NCBI RefSeq assembly: GCF_018476525.1
Contig: NZ_JAHCST010000004.1
Location: forward strand, 1 to 64,000
Direction: 5' to 3'
Source: Acrocarpospora catenulata
GTDB taxonomy: Bacteria; Actinomycetota; Actinomycetes; Streptosporangiales; Streptosporangiaceae
DNA: 64,000 nucleotides
Shown here: positions 42,552 through 50,697 of the stretch, in pieces
Layout: each line of letters begins with the position of its first letter
Numbering within the stretch: position 1 is the stretch's first letter
Notes under the pieces: model-generated
Database searches by the model: none
What the model was told of the DNA's origin: nothing
What the model saw: the letters and a program-made list of their open reading frames with translations, nothing else
Made by a program: the position numbers and the translations under genes

Positions 42552-43966
42552 GGGGACTCCAGCCACCGCTTGGCGCGGTCGAAGGGGGTGGGCAGGGTGA
42601 CGAGCAACGGATCGGGCCCCACTTGGAGCGGTCCCGACCCCCAGATCCTGGGCTCCCCCGAGGGCAGCGCGACGACCTCGGCCGCGCCCACCGGCTCGCC
42701 GAAGGCGAGCGGGACCACGGCGCCGTCGACGCTCCACACGACGAACACGGTGCGGTCGCCCAGGTCGACCGCGCCGCCGTCCACCCCCCGCTTGCCGAGT
42801 GGCCGCCACTCGCCGGTCGCGGTGTGCGCTCTGAGCTGGTCGAACACCGTCTTGGCCGGGCGCGCCCTGTCGTCGGCGCCGTACAGGCCGCGCCAGGTCT
42901 CGTTGGGCGCGATGGCGCCGGGACGGTAGTACAGCGGCAGGTACACGACCCGGCGCACGCCCGCCGCCAGCAGGGTGACCACCAGCTTGGCGGTCTCCGC
43001 GCCGTGGGTGCGCTCGTCGTAGTCGGGGCCCGGCCAGAACGTGCCGACCTCCCACGCCTCCACCTTGACGGTGCCGGGCAGGCCGCGGCGCACGTAGTCG
43101 AGGACCTCGGGCAGCAGCGCCCACGGGTCGTAGTAGTGCAGCTGGTAGACGTCGAAGACGCCGCCTTCGACGAGTTCTCGCACTGCCTGGTGGGCGGCCA
43201 GCGTGCGCTGCCCGGCCGGGGAGTCGAAGGCGGCGCGCAGCGCGTCCAGGTCGGGGGCGGCGGGGAAGCGGCCGGTGCCGCGCCGGGCGTAGTAGGCGGT
43301 GTAGAGGCGCAGCGCTTCGGCCGGGCGGGCGCCGAGGTCGTAGGCGCGGGCCACCGCGATGCCGTAGCTGGAGCTGGACAGGCCAGGGTCGGTGACGGTC
43401 GCGGTGGGGTCCGCGCGGCGCACGGCCTGCGCGCCCGCGCGGCCGATCTTCGCGTACGTCGCCGGGTCGTCCGCCCAGAAGTTCGCCGCGTCGATCTCGT
43501 TCTCGATGGCGTACTGGTGCACGCCCATGGCCGCGTACCGGCGGACCAGGTCGTCCACGAACGCCTGGTAGGCGGTTAGGTCGGCGGGCGGGCGGGAGGC
43601 GGCGGCCCGGGGTCTGGGGTCGGCGGGGTCGCCGGTGGCCCAGCAGGTGCCGATCCTGATCCGGATCATCACGTGGTAGCGCACGGTGAGCAGGCCGGTG
43701 ACCACCCGGTCGTCCAGCGTCCAGTCGCGGGCGCCCGCCACGGGTTCGACCGCGCACCAGACGATGTCGTGGAAGGTGGCGCCGCCCGCGTACGCGCCGA
43801 TGTCGGCGTCGTACCGGGGCGGGTGCTGGTAGCCGTCCCACTTCAGGCCGAACGGGTTGCTCCCGGCGACCTTCGGGGACGGGCGCGGAGGTTCGGGGGT
43901 GGTGGTCGCGCAGGCCGTGCCGAGCAGGGCCAGTGCGAGGGCGGCCGTGCGGAGTGCGCGGTTCAC
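42548..43966 (-). CDS. Lipoprotein glycoside hydrolase-like (clan A TIM barrel)
   Basis: About 472 residues with a lipoprotein signal (LALALLGTAC). The barrel has the clan GH-A acid/base pattern YAIENEID after strand 4 and a second acidic residue in VKVEAWEVGTFW near strand 7, where the nucleophile would lie. DVYQLHYYDPW and a C-terminal beta domain agree. It may trim the surface polymer. GTG start overlaps the sulfotransferase stop (GTGA). The exact GH family is uncertain. Confidence 0.7.
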   Translation of the reverse strand: MNRALRTAALALALLGTACATTTPEPPRPSPKVAGSNPFGLKWDGYQHPPRYDADIGAYAGGATFHDIVWCAVEPVAGARDWTLDDRVVTGLLTVRYHVMIRIRIGTCWATGDPADPRPRAAASRPPADLTAYQAFVDDLVRRYAAMGVHQYAIENEIDAANFWADDPATYAKIGRAGAQAVRRADPTATVTDPGLSSSSYGIAVARAYDLGARPAEALRLYTAYYARRGTGRFPAAPDLDALRAAFDSPAGQRTLAAHQAVRELVEGGVFDVYQLHYYDPWALLPEVLDYVRRGLPGTVKVEAWEVGTFWPGPDYDERTHGAETAKLVVTLLAAGVRRVVYLPLYYRPGAIAPNETWRGLYGADDRARPAKTVFDQLRAHTATGEWRPLGKRGVDGGAVDLGDRTVFVVWSVDGAVVPLAFGEPVGAAEVVALPSGEPRIWGSGPLQVGPDPLLVTLPTPFDRAKRWLESP

Positions 43967-44907
43967 CGGGCCCTCCCGTAGCCGTACCAGGTGCGGACCG
44001 GGTAGGTGGCGTACTCGACCAGGGCCCGGTCCCGGCGGGGGAGCGCGTGGGACCACTCGTCGTCGAGACGGAGTTCGACCTCGCCGCTCTGGTGGCGGCC
44101 GACGTTGCCGGCCACGGTGTGGGTGGGGCTCATCTTGACCGTCGAATCTCCGATCAGCGGGAGTTCGGGATCGGTGATCCCGGCCAGCGCGGCGGCGGCG
44201 CGCAGCCACCTGGCCGGGTCCTCGATGAGGTCCTCGTAGCGGACGAGCAGGTACCGGCCGGGGTCGCCCGCCCAGCTGCCCCTGGCCGCCAGGTTGCCGA
44301 GGTTCCACATGATCGACGTGGTGAGCACCGGGCGGGTGCGCATGGCGTCCGGTCCTGTGCCGGTCTTCTCGCGGCGCCAGGACCAGGCCACCGCCCTGGG
44401 GTCGCGGACCAGGTGGAGCACGCGGAGCTCGACACCGGGGAGCTCGTCGAGCAGCCGGCCGTACGCGACGGGTTTGGTGGAGTCGACGATGACGCGGCGG
44501 CCGGAGACGGCCGCGGCGGCGTGGATCAGCCGGGCCAGGATCTCCCGGTACTCCGGGGGTTCGGCCGGGAGGCGGCCGCGCAGCCAGAGCGCGGCCACGT
44601 CGCGGCCCCGGGAGGTGGCGCTGTGGAAACGCGCCAGGCGCGCCACGTCCTGTTCGCCGGGGCCGCCGGGGCCGAAGACCTCTCGCAGGATCTCCCGCCA
44701 GACCGGACAGGTCCTGACCTGGCTGCCGCAGCCGCACCTGCCTTCCTGGCGCAGGCCGCGGTCCCACAGGTAGCCGAGCTCGCCCGCGTCGAAACAGTCG
44801 TCGAGCTGGCCGAGCAGGCTACCGAAGAGGGTGCTGCCGCTCCGTCCGGTCCCGGCGATGTGCAGGACGACGGGCGACGCGGGACTTACTTGCACACCCA
44901 CTGCCAT
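43963..44907 (-). CDS. Sulfotransferase family protein
   Basis: A 314-residue sulfotransferase. P-loop-like motif: LHIAGTGRSGSTLFGSLLG. 3'-phosphate motif: VLHLVRDPRAVAWSWRREKT. A cysteine group (GRCGCGSQVRTC) near residue 60 is common in this branch. It is the second sulfotransferase here, and is embedded in the glycan operon, which supports a sulfated polymer. The ATG lies inside the 3' end of the Ig-module gene; a GTG two codons later is an alternative. Confidence 0.83.
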   Translation of the reverse strand: MAVGVQVSPASPVVLHIAGTGRSGSTLFGSLLGQLDDCFDAGELGYLWDRGLRQEGRCGCGSQVRTCPVWREILREVFGPGGPGEQDVARLARFHSATSRGRDVAALWLRGRLPAEPPEYREILARLIHAAAAVSGRRVIVDSTKPVAYGRLLDELPGVELRVLHLVRDPRAVAWSWRREKTGTGPDAMRTRPVLTTSIMWNLGNLAARGSWAGDPGRYLLVRYEDLIEDPARWLRAAAALAGITDPELPLIGDSTVKMSPTHTVAGNVGRHQSGEVELRLDDEWSHALPRRDRALVEYATYPVRTWYGYGRAR

Positions 44908-46145
44908 TTCGATCGTTGGTAGACCCAGGCGCAGACCGGCTTGAGCTTGTAGGTCACCGTCGGAGTAGGCGCGGGCTTCGGGGTGGGCTTCGAAGTCGGT
45001 GTCGGCGTGGGCGTCTGGGTGGGGGTGGGCGACGGGGTGGGCGTGGGCGGTGCCACGGCCGTCACCACTCGCCATGGCTTGTCCTGGTCCACCAGTCCCA
45101 CCCGGTCGATCGCGGCGATCTGCACCACGAACGCCCCCAGCGCCGGCGGCTGGAAGGTGTACGACCAGGAGGTGGTCGGGGACCCGGGACGGTCCACCGG
45201 GAGTTCCACCCGGGTGAACGCGCCCCAGGTGCCGTCCGGCCGCAGCCAGGAACGGGTGGTCTGGTCCTGTACGGCGAGCCAGAGCCCACTCACCCCGTAG
45301 TCGTCGGTGGCGCTGCCGCTCAGCGTGACGGGGGTGTTGAGCGGGGTGCTCACGTCGGTCGCGGCGGGCGCGGCGATCACGGTGCGCGGCGGGGTGTTGT
45401 CGACGTTGATCCGCCGGAACGGAATGGCGGCGTCGGGGTTGCCCGCCTTGTCGAGGACCACGACCTGGAGGGAGAACTGCCCCGCGCGCGGCGGTGTCCA
45501 GGTGAACTGCCAGTTGGCGGTCTTCTCGCCGGTGGCGGTGAGCTGGGTCGGGTACCGGTGGTAGTCACCGAAGGTGCCGTCCGGCCGGTACCACTGGCCG
45601 GTGACGCGGTCGCTCACCGCGAAGCCGACCTCGCCGATCTTGCGGTCGTCGGTGGCCCAGCCGCTGAAGGTGAGCGGGCGGACGCCGAACACCTCGTCGT
45701 TGATCGACGGCTGGTTGAAGTCCGCGTGCGGTGGCACGTTGTCGACCGTGAACGAGCGCCAGGCCGAGGTGATCGAGCCGTCGGCGTCCTTGGCGAAGAC
45801 GGTCACGCCGTAGTCGCCGGGGGCCGACGGCGTCCAGTCGTACGCCCAAGCGGCGGAAACCCCCGGGGTGATGGTGACCGGGACCCGGGCGAACGCGCCC
45901 CAGGTGCCGTCGAGATGCCACCACAGCAGCGTGGATCGGTCCTGGATGCCGAGCCAGACTTCGACGACGCCGACGTCGTCGGTGGCCGTGCCGCGCAGCG
46001 CGACCGGACCGGGCTTCACGAAGGCCCCCGCGGCCGGTTCGCTCATCGCGACGGCGGGCGCCGCCGCCGCCGCGGGCTGCGCCGCCAGCACGGAGGCCAG
46101 CAACATCCCGGTAATAAAGAGAGGGGTGGTCGAGGACGGTTTCAT
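44886..46145 (-). CDS. Secreted three-Ig-module protein
   Basis: 419 residues: signal peptide (FITGMLLASVLAAQPAAAAA), three Ig-like modules each with a D-x-x-T-x-x-W-x-x-x-D-G-T-[WF]-G signature (DRSTLLWWHLDGTWGAF, DRVTGQWYRPDGTFGDY, DQTTRSWLRPDGTWGAF), a Pro/Thr-rich stalk and a short cysteine-bearing C-terminal segment (VCAWVYQRSKWQWVCK). No membrane anchor. It is the first gene of the glycan operon and a paralogue of the four-module protein next to pstS. It may bind the polymer. Confidence 0.75.
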   Translation of the reverse strand: MKPSSTTPLFITGMLLASVLAAQPAAAAAPAVAMSEPAAGAFVKPGPVALRGTATDDVGVVEVWLGIQDRSTLLWWHLDGTWGAFARVPVTITPGVSAAWAYDWTPSAPGDYGVTVFAKDADGSITSAWRSFTVDNVPPHADFNQPSINDEVFGVRPLTFSGWATDDRKIGEVGFAVSDRVTGQWYRPDGTFGDYHRYPTQLTATGEKTANWQFTWTPPRAGQFSLQVVVLDKAGNPDAAIPFRRINVDNTPPRTVIAAPAATDVSTPLNTPVTLSGSATDDYGVSGLWLAVQDQTTRSWLRPDGTWGAFTRVELPVDRPGSPTTSWSYTFQPPALGAFVVQIAAIDRVGLVDQDKPWRVVTAVAPPTPTPSPTPTQTPTPTPTSKPTPKPAPTPTVTYKLKPVCAWVYQRSKWQWVCK

Positions 46146-46422
46146 CAGACCCCCGCCAGGTCATGAGTATTGCTATATCCATTGGGTCTGATATTTATAC
46201 CTGGGGATTAGCTTATGAATCAGTGTGCAAAGTCGAAACGGGGCCGCTCCTGAAAATGAATTCAGGGTAAACGAATGGGGTCCCCGCCCGGCGGCGGGAC
46301 GAAGAGACCAACCGGTGGTTAAGAGTGCGGGAATACCCGCGCCGCCCCTTTTCGCTCAGACGGCAATTCCTTAGCGTCCAGCCCGGAAGCGCGTTCATGC
46401 GTTGTCATATAGGGGCGTCCAG
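46146..46422. promoter_or_regulatory. Divergent control region of two glycan transcription units
   Basis: About 280 bases, clearly less GC-rich than the surroundings near 46155-46260 (ATTGCTATATCCATTGGG, then GATATTTATACC). This suits promoters for the minus-strand operon and the plus-strand glycosyltransferase. Confidence 0.4.
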
Positions 46423-47580
46423 ATGCGTGCCGTAGAGACCTCAACATCAACGACCACCACGGGGCGCCCCGGCCGTGCGCTCCGCATCGCGATGATCGGC
46501 CAGCGCGGCCTGCCCGCCACCTTCGGCGGCATCGAACACCACGTCGCCCAGCTCGGCCGGCGCCTGGCGGCCCGCGGCCACGAAGTCACCGTGTTCTGCC
46601 GCGCCAACTACACCGGCGAGCGGCTCGACCAGCTCGACGGCATGCGCCTGCGCCACCTGCCCACCCTCGGCACCAAACACCTGGACGCGCTGACCCACAG
46701 CCTCACCTCGACCCTGGCCGCCGCCGGGCGCCACGACATCGTGCACTACCACGCCCTCGGCCCGGGGCTGTTCGCGCCCGTGCCGCGCTACCTGACCCGG
46801 GCCAGGGTGGTGCAGACCATCCACGGCTGGGACGACCTGCGGGCCAAGTGGGGCGGGCTGGCGCAGCGGGTGCTGCGGGCCGGGCGGTGGATGAGCGAGC
46901 GGGTGCCGAACGCGGTGATCGGGGTGTCCAGGGAGATCTCCGACGCGTACGGCGACTCGGCGACGTACATCTCCAACGGGGTGGAGCGCCCGCCGGACGA
47001 CCTCGGCCCGGAACCTGTGATGGCCCGCGGCCTGAAACCCGGCGGCTACGTGTTGTTCGTCGGCCGTCTGGTTCCGGAGAAGGCCGTGGACCTGCTGCTC
47101 CGCACGTTCAGCCGGCTGCCGGGGGATGTTTCGCTGGCCGTCGCCGGCGGTTCGGCGTTCACCGAGGGGTACGTCACCACCCTGCGCGAGCTGGCCGCCC
47201 GTGACCCCCGCATCCACCTGCTCGGCTACGTGTACGGCGACGACCTGGCCGCGCTCTACCGGCACGCGGCCGCCTACGTGCAGCCCTCCCACCTGGAGGG
47301 GCTGCCGCTGGCGCTGCTGGAGGCCGCCTCGCACGGGGTGCCCCTGATCGCCAGCGGCCTGGGCTGCCACCGCGAGATCATCGCCACCGAGGGGCCCGGC
47401 GGGCGCATCTTCCGACCCGGCGACCCGGCCGGGCTGCGGGACGCGCTCACCCAGGTGCTCGGCGACCTCGACCGGGAGCGGGCCGCGGCGCTGGCCAGGC
47501 GGGACGACATCCTGCGCCGGTACTCCTGGGACCGGGCCACCGACCTGACCGAGGAGCTCTACCTACAGCTGGTCAGGTGA
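46423..47580 (+). CDS. Glycosyltransferase family 4 protein
   Basis: About 385 residues. The N-terminal domain reads IAMIGQRGLPATFGGIEHHV, a pattern of rhamnosyl- and related transferases (DUF1972-type start). The C-terminal domain has YVLFVGRLVPEKAVDLLLRT and the acceptor-sugar motif PSHLEGLPLALLEAASHGVP. ATG 46423 is preferred, with ATG 46402 also possible. It stands alone on this strand but probably serves the same polymer. Confidence 0.9.
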   Translation: MRAVETSTSTTTTGRPGRALRIAMIGQRGLPATFGGIEHHVAQLGRRLAARGHEVTVFCRANYTGERLDQLDGMRLRHLPTLGTKHLDALTHSLTSTLAAAGRHDIVHYHALGPGLFAPVPRYLTRARVVQTIHGWDDLRAKWGGLAQRVLRAGRWMSERVPNAVIGVSREISDAYGDSATYISNGVERPPDDLGPEPVMARGLKPGGYVLFVGRLVPEKAVDLLLRTFSRLPGDVSLAVAGGSAFTEGYVTTLRELAARDPRIHLLGYVYGDDLAALYRHAAAYVQPSHLEGLPLALLEAASHGVPLIASGLGCHREIIATEGPGGRIFRPGDPAGLRDALTQVLGDLDRERAAALARRDDILRRYSWDRATDLTEELYLQLVR

Positions 47581-47739
47581 CGGCGTCACGGTCACCTCGT
47601 CCAGGCCCAGCCAGGCGTCCACCAGCGGGAAGACCACGTACCAGAGGAGTACTACGGCGGCGGCGAGCAGCCCGAGCGCGCAGACGGCCTTGACGAGCCG
47701 GCCGCCGGGCAGCTTCGCCCAGATCCACGGATAGAACAC
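47563..47739 (-). CDS. Small membrane protein downstream of class E sortase
   Basis: A 58-residue frame starting at GTG 47739: MFYPWIWAKLPGGRLVKAVC, a TM helix (ALGLLAAAVVLLWYVVFPLV), then DAWLGLDEVTVTPSP. Small proteins with this N-P-W...LPG...K-A/V, TM, V-F-P-x-V layout are common beside class E sortases in actinomycetes. It starts 10 bp after the sortase stop with GGGA upstream. It overlaps the convergent glycosyltransferase end by 18 bp. Function unknown. Confidence 0.65.
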   Translation of the reverse strand: MFYPWIWAKLPGGRLVKAVCALGLLAAAVVLLWYVVFPLVDAWLGLDEVTVTPSPDQL

Positions 47740-47749
47740 GATTTCCCGC

Positions 47750-48445
47750 CTACTTCAGCTCGGGTGGGCGTCCGTCGGTCTTGGCCTGGGCGCGGACAAG
47801 CTCGGCGAACACCACCAGGCGCTGCCAGTTCTGCAGCTTGGGATTGCAGGTGGTCAGCGTGAGCATCGCCCGCTCCGGGGGCGCGTCCGGCCGCTCCGGG
47901 GTGGGGGCGATCACTTCGACGGCGGTCGGCAGCACCTCGCGGTGGCTGGTGACCCGGTAGACGAACCAGGCGCTCCTGGTCTCCGCGACGATCGGGTCGC
48001 CGGGCTTGAGCCGGTCCAGGTCCCAGAAGACCGAGGGGATGCGGTGGCCCGCCACCGCCATGTTGCCGATCTCCCCCGGGCGGGCGGTACGCGGGTAGTG
48101 GCCGGGGCCTTTTCGCAGGTCGGCCTGGGTCACGCCCTCGACCACCGCCCACTTCCTGTGCAGCCGGGGGATGTGCAGGCGGGCCAGCGGCTGGCCGGGG
48201 ACCGGGGCGGCCGCCTCGCCGGGAGGGGCCGCCCAGGTGTGGTCCAGGCGGGCTTCCACCTGGGCCTGTTCCGCCTCGATCTGCCATGCCTTGCCGTATA
48301 CGGCGTAGGCGGCGAACAGCAGCGCCACCAGGCCGAGGGTGAGCATCAGCTCGCCGGCCCCCCTGGACAGCCGCCGGGACGGCGGCTCCCAGGAATCGTC
48401 GTCGTCCTCGTCCTGGTACGGCCGGGCCGCCTGATCGGTGACCAC
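47750..48445 (-). CDS. Class E sortase
   Basis: A 231-residue membrane-anchored transpeptidase: acidic cytosolic N-terminus (QDEDDDDSWE), TM helix (LMLTLGLVALLFAAYAVYG), then a sortase barrel. All three catalytic residues are present: His134 in VAGHRIP, Cys200 in TLTTCNP and Arg209 in WQRLVV. Class E enzymes join LAxTG proteins to the wall. The gene directly upstream ends in LAKTG, so that protein is the obvious substrate. GTG start lies 2 bp after the upstream stop. Confidence 0.93.
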   Translation of the reverse strand: MVTDQAARPYQDEDDDDSWEPPSRRLSRGAGELMLTLGLVALLFAAYAVYGKAWQIEAEQAQVEARLDHTWAAPPGEAAAPVPGQPLARLHIPRLHRKWAVVEGVTQADLRKGPGHYPRTARPGEIGNMAVAGHRIPSVFWDLDRLKPGDPIVAETRSAWFVYRVTSHREVLPTAVEVIAPTPERPDAPPERAMLTLTTCNPKLQNWQRLVVFAELVRAQAKTDGRPPELK

Positions 48446-48447
48446 CG

Positions 48448-49812
48448 TCAGAGCTCACCCAGGGCGTACCCGCCGCGCCTGGCCACCCGGAGGGTGAACG
48501 CGCCGCCGATCACCAGGAAGAGACCCAGCATGGCCAGCGGTGCGACGAAACCGTCACCGGTCTTGGCCAGTTCCGGGTCGTCGCCACCGCCGCCGCCGGG
48601 GACGGGGGCGGTGTAGGTCTCGTAGACGGTGGAAGGGGACTTGCTCGGGGTGGGGCTGTTGCCGCCGCTGGCGGGCGGCGTGTTGGTGTTGGTGTTGGAG
48701 TAGGAGGTGGACGGCGTGTGCGAGCGGGACGGGGACGCCGACGAGGAGATACACGGGGAGAAGCTGGGAGACGGGCTGGCCGAGGGGCTCGGGGACGGGC
48801 TCTCGTCGTCGTCCTCGTTCGGGGAGGCGCTGGCCGACGCGCTGGCGGAGGCACTGGCGGAAGCGCTGGCGGACGCACTCGCGGAGGCCGAGGCGCTCGC
48901 CGACGCGCTGGGGCTCGCCGACGGGGACGGGCAGGGGAGGAGCGAGGGGCTGGCCGAGGAGCTGGCCGAGGTGCTCGCGCTCGCGCTGGGGCTGGTGGAG
49001 CCGCTCGCCGAGGTGCTGGCCGAGGGGGACGGCGTGCCCGACTCGCTGAGCAGCAGCTGCGCGTTGGGCTGGGCGGCCGCGCTCAGCGTGAGCAACACCG
49101 AGACGGGGGGATCCTGGGCGAGCCGTGCCGTGAGCAGGGACGCCGGGCTCGCGCTCGGGGTGGGCTCCGCCTCGTTTTCCGCGGCGTGCTCAGGGGTCGA
49201 GCTGGGCGAGTGGCCGGAGGTCGCGGTCGGGTCGGCGCTGGGTGACGGGGTGGCCGCCGCCGCGGTGCCCGTCCAGCGTACGGTCAGGCCGGTGACCTGG
49301 GGGGCCTCCATGGTGAGCCGGACCAGGTCGGCGGCGACCGGCGGGCTGGTGAGCAGTGAGGGCGTCGGGCTGGGGTCGGGCTCCGGGTCGGCGGGCGACG
49401 GGCTGGGGCTCGCCGCCACGGTCACCCGGTCGGCGCGTACCACGGCGTTCCTGCCGTCGATCCGCAGGTGCGGTTGGCTGATCACCACCGTCTTGTCGCC
49501 GGCGACGAAGCGGACCGTGCCCTCGTAGTCCACCTCGGCGTCGCCGGTGTGCGGGTCGAAGGCGCCGTCCGCCGCGTGGAAGCGCACTCCCCCCTCCGGG
49601 GTCAGCTCCGCGCCGCCCTCCACCAGCACGTGCTCCGCGCCGGGGTCGGCGAGGGCCCGCAGGCCGATGGTCAGCGTGCCCGCCGTCACGTGCCGGGCCG
49701 CCGGGGCGTCCGGGGCGGTCGCCGCCAGTGCGCCCATGGCCAGGGCCGCGCCAAGAGCGATCTGCGCGAATCCCAGGGCCGCCAGTCGTTTATGCGCCAC
49801 CCTCATCATCAA
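48448..49812 (-). CDS. Wall-anchored LAKTG surface protein, HtaA-like N-domain and Ser/Ala-rich stalk
   Basis: 454 residues. Signal peptide (GFAQIALGAALAMGALAATA). The N-domain (TAGTLTIGLRALADPGAEHV, then GGVRFHAADGAFDPHTGDAE, VDYEGTVRFVAGDKTVVISQ) resembles HtaA domains of haem-binding surface proteins. A long low-complexity stalk follows (PSPSAS, then an almost pure SASASA run encoded near 48830-48910), an acidic NEDDDE break and another Ser/Pro stretch. The C-terminus has the sorting signal PELAKTG, a hydrophobic helix and a basic tail. It is the likely substrate of the adjacent class E sortase. Confidence 0.85.
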   Translation of the reverse strand: MMMRVAHKRLAALGFAQIALGAALAMGALAATAPDAPAARHVTAGTLTIGLRALADPGAEHVLVEGGAELTPEGGVRFHAADGAFDPHTGDAEVDYEGTVRFVAGDKTVVISQPHLRIDGRNAVVRADRVTVAASPSPSPADPEPDPSPTPSLLTSPPVAADLVRLTMEAPQVTGLTVRWTGTAAAATPSPSADPTATSGHSPSSTPEHAAENEAEPTPSASPASLLTARLAQDPPVSVLLTLSAAAQPNAQLLLSESGTPSPSASTSASGSTSPSASASTSASSSASPSLLPCPSPSASPSASASASASASASASASASASASASASASPNEDDDESPSPSPSASPSPSFSPCISSSASPSRSHTPSTSYSNTNTNTPPASGGNSPTPSKSPSTVYETYTAPVPGGGGGDDPELAKTGDGFVAPLAMLGLFLVIGGAFTLRVARRGGYALGEL

Positions 49813-49869
49813 AAACCACCAAAGAGAAACCGAATTACCGGGGAACCGAGATCAGAACAGTTGGCTACA

Positions 49870-50697
49870 TTAAGTAGATGACACAGAAGTAAGCGTGGCG
49901 TAGACGATGAGATTATCGGTGTAACTGTGTGTTTTTCTGTTGTACACCCCGCCACAGGTGATCAGACGGAGCGCCGGATAGGCGGTGTTGCCATAAACGC
50001 GCGCGGTCGGGAACGCCGATTTGGACACCTGTTCCACGCCGTCCACGGTGAATACGGCGACCGAGCCGTCGGCGCGACCGATCTTGATGGTCTGGCCGCG
50101 GGTGACTTCGCGGAGGCGCTGGAAGACCGCCGGTCCCGACCGGGAGTTGACGTGGCCGACGATGACAGCCGGTCCGAGTTCCCCGGGGGTGGGGCCGTAC
50201 TTGAACCAGCCGGCCAGGTTGCGGGCCGACAGCGGCGGGACCTCGATCTCCCGGCGTTCGGTCACCCCGACCGGGCGGAGCGGGGCGTCCACCCGGATGT
50301 CCGGGATGACCAGGCGGGTCGGGCCGGCCTTGCCCATTGGCCCGGCGGGCTGCCCCGCGGGCTGCGGGGGTGGCGCGCCTTCGACGGCCGCCGTGAGCAC
50401 CGCTCCCGGGCCGCCGGGGCCGACCTCGTTGGGGAAGGCCAGCACGCCCGCCGGTCCGGGCGGGTTCACTACGCCCAGCGAGCGGCGTACCGATGACTCG
50501 CTGGGTTCGGTGGCCACCAGCACCACGCCGGTCAGCGCGGTGACCACCGCCGCCGCGGTCCCGATGAGCAGGAGCAGGCGGACCGGCCCCATCAGCCGGG
50601 GGCCAGGATCACCAGGTTCACCGAGGATTCGGGTGAGCCACCCGGGTCGCTGGGCGACCATGGGGGTGCTCCCCTCGTTCATGGTCCCGTCGTTCAC
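49870..50697 (-). CDS. Class F sortase
   Basis: A 275-residue sortase. A TM helix (LLLLIGTAAAVVTALTGVVL) is followed by a Pro-rich linker and the barrel: RLVIPDIRVDAPLRPVGV, GPAVIVGHVNSRSGPAVF (His182), LRLITCGGVYN (Cys248) and Arg254 before HSYTDNLIVYATL. This is the class F layout (VGHV plus ITCGG). The GTG start overlaps the stop of the upstream secreted protein, its probable substrate or partner. Confidence 0.92.
   Translation of the reverse strand: MNDGTMNEGSTPMVAQRPGWLTRILGEPGDPGPRLMGPVRLLLLIGTAAAVVTALTGVVLVATEPSESSVRRSLGVVNPPGPAGVLAFPNEVGPGGPGAVLTAAVEGAPPPQPAGQPAGPMGKAGPTRLVIPDIRVDAPLRPVGVTERREIEVPPLSARNLAGWFKYGPTPGELGPAVIVGHVNSRSGPAVFQRLREVTRGQTIKIGRADGSVAVFTVDGVEQVSKSAFPTARVYGNTAYPALRLITCGGVYNRKTHSYTDNLIVYATLTSVSST

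Noticed and set aside
47652-48458. 268-residue frame overlapping the class E sortase
   Set aside because: Same strand but another frame, Arg/Gly/Pro-rich; the sortase frame contains all catalytic motifs.
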